DNA from: an uncultured Lentisphaeraceae bacterium
GTDB taxonomy: Bacteria > Verrucomicrobiota > Kiritimatiellia > RFP12 > DVOR01
DNA length: 16,529 nt
Assembly: GCA_937892925.1 (NCBI GenBank)
Contig: CALBHX010000049.1
Span: forward strand, 1-16,529
Direction: 5' to 3'
The position numbers and the translations under genes are program-made. Positions within the stretch are counted from its first letter, which is position 1. Every line of letters starts with the position of its first letter. Positions 15,246 through 16,529 of this stretch are shown here, in pieces. Under the pieces are notes generated by a model, which saw only the letters and a list, made by a program, of their open reading frames with translations, was not told where the DNA came from and made no database searches.

Positions 15246-15275
15246 TGGACAATTTACGTATCTTTATGTTAGACT
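15246..15275 (+). promoter_or_regulatory. Predicted sigma-70 promoter of accD-accA
   Basis: TGGACA (15246-15251, 5 of 6 to consensus) is followed after 18 nt by TAGACT (15270-15275). The -10 is preceded by TGT, giving an extended -10. The leader would be about 27 nt. Confidence 0.7.
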
Positions 15276-15309
15276 GAATGCGTTCTTCTCTTACAAAAGG
15301 AGCACTTTT

Positions 15310-16146
15310 ATGGCTTGGTTTACAAAAGCGCCTGAGGCGTCATTACGTGTACCGACAGAGGCGTTATGGAACGTTTGCAAGAAATGTGGAGCATATACTC
15401 CGAAAGATGAATACGTGGCCAACCTAAAAGTATGTCCACACTGTGGTGCACATGGACGCTTATCGGCTAAAGAGCGCATTGCGTTGTTGGCAGATGAGGG
15501 ATCTTTCCATGAAATTGCCGCAAATGTGATTGCACATGATCCGCTTAACTTTCGCGATGCAACTGATTCATATGCCGACAAAGTCAAAATTACACGTGAA
15601 AAAACAAAGATTGGTGAATCAATCGTTGTCGGAAAAGCCACTATAGAAAATCTGCCCGTGGTACTCGGCGCCATGGATTTCCGCTTTATGGGAGGTTCCC
15701 TAGGTTCCGGAACCGGCGAACGAATCTTGCAAGCGGCAGAGCTGGCTCGTAAACAAAAATGCCCCTTAATCCTCTGTACAGCCTCTGGGGGCGCCCGAAT
15801 GCAAGAAGGTATTATATCCCTGATGCAAATGGCTAAAACATGTGCAGCCATTCAACGCTTACGTGATGCTGGATTGCTCTATATCTCTGTAATGACCGAT
15901 CCAACAACAGGTGGCGTGTCTGCTTCGTTCGCCATGGTCGGTGATTTGAATATTGCTGAACCCAAAACCTTAATTGGATTCGCCGGTCGACGTGTCATTG
16001 AAACAACGATCAAACAGAAATTGCCTCCGGAATTTCAAACTTCTGAATATCTCCTAGAGCATGGTTTCCTGGATAAAATCGTGGCGCGCAAGGATCTTAA
16101 AGCTTTTCTTGCAAAAACCATCCGTCTGTTGACTGCCGTGCAATAA
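15310..16146 (+). CDS. accD: Acetyl-CoA carboxylase carboxyltransferase subunit beta
   Basis: With AccA it transfers the carboxyl group from carboxybiotin on AccB to acetyl-CoA, the committed step of fatty acid synthesis. The 278-residue protein has the N-terminal zinc ribbon C23-x2-C26-x15-C42-x2-C45, then the crotonase-type carboxyltransferase domain with FMGGSLGSGTGERI, ASGGARMQEG (158-167), DPTTGGVSASFAM and GFAGRRVIE. These align closely with E. coli AccD along the whole length. AAGGAG (15297-15302) lies 7 nt before the ATG. accA follows after 12 bp, so the two subunits are made together. Confidence 0.97.
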   Translation: MAWFTKAPEASLRVPTEALWNVCKKCGAYTPKDEYVANLKVCPHCGAHGRLSAKERIALLADEGSFHEIAANVIAHDPLNFRDATDSYADKVKITREKTKIGESIVVGKATIENLPVVLGAMDFRFMGGSLGSGTGERILQAAELARKQKCPLILCTASGGARMQEGIISLMQMAKTCAAIQRLRDAGLLYISVMTDPTTGGVSASFAMVGDLNIAEPKTLIGFAGRRVIETTIKQKLPPEFQTSEYLLEHGFLDKIVARKDLKAFLAKTIRLLTAVQ

Positions 16147-16158
16147 GGGAGAACGATT

Positions 16159-16529
16159 ATGGCTACGAAAAAAAATAACACCACAACCAGCGTTCTTTCA
16201 ATAAAGAAGAAATCGCCCAAACCTGCGACACCTAAGGCTAAAAAAGCATCATCCAAAAAGCCTGCCATACAGAAAAAAAACACAAAAAAAATAACCGCCG
16301 TTACGCAAAAGGAAACGAAGTTGGCTTCTTCTTCTCCAACTAATTCGACTTGGGAGACCGTACAAATCGCACGGCATCCAGATCGGCCGCTATTTATGGA
16401 TTATCTTGTGGCATGGGATCCTGACGCAATCGAACTTCATGGTGACCGATTAGTTGCAGATGATCCAGCTATGTTTGCAGGAATTGCATCCATTGATGGA
16501 GAACGCGTAGTCATTGTGGGACATCGGAA
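16159..16529 (+). CDS. accA: Acetyl-CoA carboxylase carboxyltransferase subunit alpha, 5' part, with a lysine-rich N-terminal tail
   Basis: Partner of AccD; cut off by the window end after 123 codons. The AccA core begins at W65 (WETVQIARHPDRP), followed by DAIELHGDRLVADDP and ERVVIVGHR, which match the alpha subunit. The first 64 residues are not the usual AccA N-terminal region, which begins LDFE and forms an acidic coiled helix. Here they contain 17 lysines, one glutamate and many Pro, Ala, Ser and Thr (for example KKKSPKPATPKAKKASSKK), like a histone H1 tail. GGGAG (16147-16151) lies 7 nt before ATG 16159, which supports translation of the tail. No internal ATG precedes W65, and the first in-frame one lies well inside the core. 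Three A8 tracts occur in this part. Confidence 0.93.
   Translation, partial: MATKKNNTTTSVLSIKKKSPKPATPKAKKASSKKPAIQKKNTKKITAVTQKETKLASSSPTNSTWETVQIARHPDRPLFMDYLVAWDPDAIELHGDRLVADDPAMFAGIASIDGERVVIVGHR
16168..16289 (+). repeat. Three A8 homopolymer tracts in the 5' part of accA
   Basis: Eight consecutive A residues occur at 16168-16175, near 16273-16280 and near 16284-16291, all inside lysine codons. At the first tract, gain of one A gives an immediate TAA, and loss of one A leads to TAA about 12 codons later. Confidence 0.6.

Noticed and set aside
15291..15851. 186-codon minus-strand frame inside accD
   Set aside because: It lies wholly opposite the strongly conserved accD coding sequence and shows no family features.

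Overview
The window is a contiguous stretch of bacterial chromosome of moderate GC. It holds nine protein genes and one tRNA gene, and I see no mobile element, prophage or CRISPR array. The mix includes large secreted family 2 glycosidases (one ending in a discoidin domain), a neurotransmitter:sodium symporter homologue, trigger factor, a Thi4-type thiazole synthase and adjacent accD-accA. That would fit a carbohydrate-degrading member of the PVC group (Verrucomicrobiota, Kiritimatiellota or Lentisphaerota). This placement is an inference from gene content and protein style only; there is no rRNA or marker gene to fix it.

Layout from left to right. (1) A secreted LacZ-like beta-galactosidase with a C-terminal F5/8 type C domain (+), closed by a strong terminator. 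(2) A single tRNA-Tyr(GTA) (-) with its own promoter and terminator. Next to it is a short non-coding stretch with mutually exclusive GC-rich helices and a 12-bp direct repeat. (3) A tightly packed four-gene minus-strand operon: sodium-dependent transporter, then an exported protein of unknown function, then a parvulin-type prolyl isomerase, then a second GH2 glycosidase. The first three genes are linked by two ATGA overlaps and the fourth follows after 15 bp. One terminator ends the unit. (4) About 0.6 kb with no gene. (5) tig (-), with its own promoter and terminator. (6) A divergent pair of thiamine genes (+), thi4 and thiE, separated by a terminator. (7) About 0.5 kb of increasingly AT-rich DNA leading to a good promoter for accD-accA (+); accA runs off the window.

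How the genes relate. The two glycosidases probably work outside the cytoplasm on beta-linked oligosaccharides. Co-transcription of the second one with a sodium symporter and a prolyl isomerase is unusual and has no obvious single explanation. Thi4 makes the thiazole half of thiamine as an adenylated precursor and ThiE joins thiazole phosphate to the pyrimidine; no TPP riboswitch is visible ahead of either gene. AccD and AccA form the carboxyltransferase of acetyl-CoA carboxylase.

Most unusual points: AccA has lost the normal acidic/coiled N-terminal region and carries instead a roughly 64-residue lysine-rich tail encoded with three A8 tracts; a C10 tract sits exactly between the catalytic part of the beta-galactosidase and its discoidin domain; the symporter has an extra hydrophobic insertion between TM2 and TM3; Thi4 lacks the sulfur-donor cysteine; and several promoters share an extended -10 of the form TGnTAnACT.
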